Shown: one piece after another, positions 63,792-64,000 of the stretch | Position numbering within the stretch: the stretch's first letter is position 1 | How the letters are laid out: every line of letters starts with the position of its first letter | Assembly (NCBI RefSeq): GCF_946227985.1 | Contig: NZ_CAMKGL010000004.1 | Location: forward strand, 248,001 to 312,000 | From: Serratia quinivorans | GTDB lineage: Bacteria > Pseudomonadota > Gammaproteobacteria > Enterobacterales > Enterobacteriaceae | Length of the DNA: 64,000 bases | Direction: 5' to 3' | Notes under the pieces: generated by a model | Databases searched by the model: none | Seen by the model: the letters and a program-made list of their open reading frames with translations, nothing else | What the model was told of the DNA's origin: nothing | Program-made: the position numbers and the translations under genes

Positions 63792-63845
63792 GCACAGACA
63801 AAAACAGCGATGCCACCTGGTGGCGGTACCGCACAGACAAAAACA
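63792..63845. repeat. 15-bp direct repeats after gene A
   Basis: GCACAGACAAAAACA at 63792-63806 and again at 63831-63845; between them the dyad GCCACC-T-GGTGGC. Confidence 0.75.
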
Positions 63846-63849
63846 ACAC

Positions 63850-63864
63850 GGCTGTAGTACAGCC
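63850..63864 (+). terminator. Hairpin before the second methylase gene
   Basis: GGCTGTA-G-TACAGCC followed by ACTTTT; perfect 7-bp arms with a one-base centre (about 3-5 nt real loop). Confidence 0.45.
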
Positions 63865-63887
63865 ACTTTTAACTATGAGGTACCCGC

Positions 63888-64000
63888 ATGGGGTATTTGG
63901 GAAGCAAGGCAGCAAGCGGCGTTTATCAAAAAATCATCGCCAATATGCCACCACATGACACCTACATCGAGACGCACCTGGGCGGCGGCGCCATCATGCT
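63888..64000 (+). CDS. Phage DNA adenine methylase-like protein, 3' end outside the window
   Basis: 37 codons visible from ATG 63888. MGYLGSKAASGVYQKI and HLGGGAIM match the N-terminal SAM-binding part (FxGxG-like) of D12-class DNA adenine methylases. Preceded by GAGG. Distinct from the methylase at 59226. Confidence 0.75.
   Translation, partial: MGYLGSKAASGVYQKIIANMPPHDTYIETHLGGGAIM

Overview
The window is high-GC enterobacterial chromosome. Genus Serratia is the best fit by inference: the rsmC / three tandem tRNA-Leu(CAG) / DUF1435 (yjjZ) neighbourhood is the Escherichia one, ERIC-type palindromes sit between genes, and the complete hpa cluster has the enteric order. No gene here fixes the species. 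Nearly all of it is dense accessory catabolism, followed from about 53.5 kb by the left part of a P2-like prophage.

Layout. 1-4.9 kb: 3' part of rsmC, an aldo/keto reductase divergent from a LysR regulator, three tRNA-Leu(CAG) genes, a DUF1435 membrane protein behind a near-consensus Fur box, and a membrane-bound diguanylate cyclase. 4.9-12.1 kb: a full non-phosphorylating L-fucose (or similar 6-deoxyhexose) pathway with permease, mutarotase, dehydrogenase, lactonase, dehydratase, second dehydrogenase and diketo-acid hydrolase, divergent from a GntR regulator; two identically built operators lie between them. 12.2-14.1 kb: AmpH and a HigB/HigA-like toxin-antitoxin pair. 14.1-25.6 kb: the complete 4-hydroxyphenylacetate cluster hpaR / hpaG1-G2-E-D-F-H-I-X-A-B-C, with ERIC-type palindromes in three of its junctions.

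25.7-38.9 kb: an amine-catabolism-like region with two SDRs, a MoaF-family protein, DUF3156, an APC permease, two LuxR-type regulators, an MFS transporter, a histone-deacetylase-fold amidohydrolase, an alpha/beta hydrolase, a cupin, a PuuB-like oxidase and an iron alcohol dehydrogenase. A 16-bp palindrome (core TTAATATRTTAA) recurs upstream of hpaG1, upstream of the first luxR and upstream of the alcohol dehydrogenase, suggesting shared control with hpa. 38.9-46.4 kb: a 30-residue membrane peptide, a GNAT acetyltransferase, and a LysR-controlled operon of omega-aminotransferase, CoA-acylating semialdehyde dehydrogenase, APC permease and DmpA/BapA-type beta-aminopeptidase, which reads as a beta-amino-acid or beta-peptide pathway. 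46.4-51.8 kb: a self-contained exbD-tonB-receptor-exbB unit ending in an exported phospholipase D-like protein. 52.1-53.1 kb: an Rpn-family nuclease with seven 12-bp repeats.

53.5-64.0 kb: P2-like prophage early region (int, C repressor, cox, small genes, exonuclease, Dam methylase, Icd-like gene, replication gene A, start of a second methylase). Two reverse-strand, AT-richer cargo genes interrupt the rightward operon; the first is bracketed by a duplicated 5' end of a phage gene. Two untranslated stretches fold into nested hairpins. The right end of the prophage lies outside the window.
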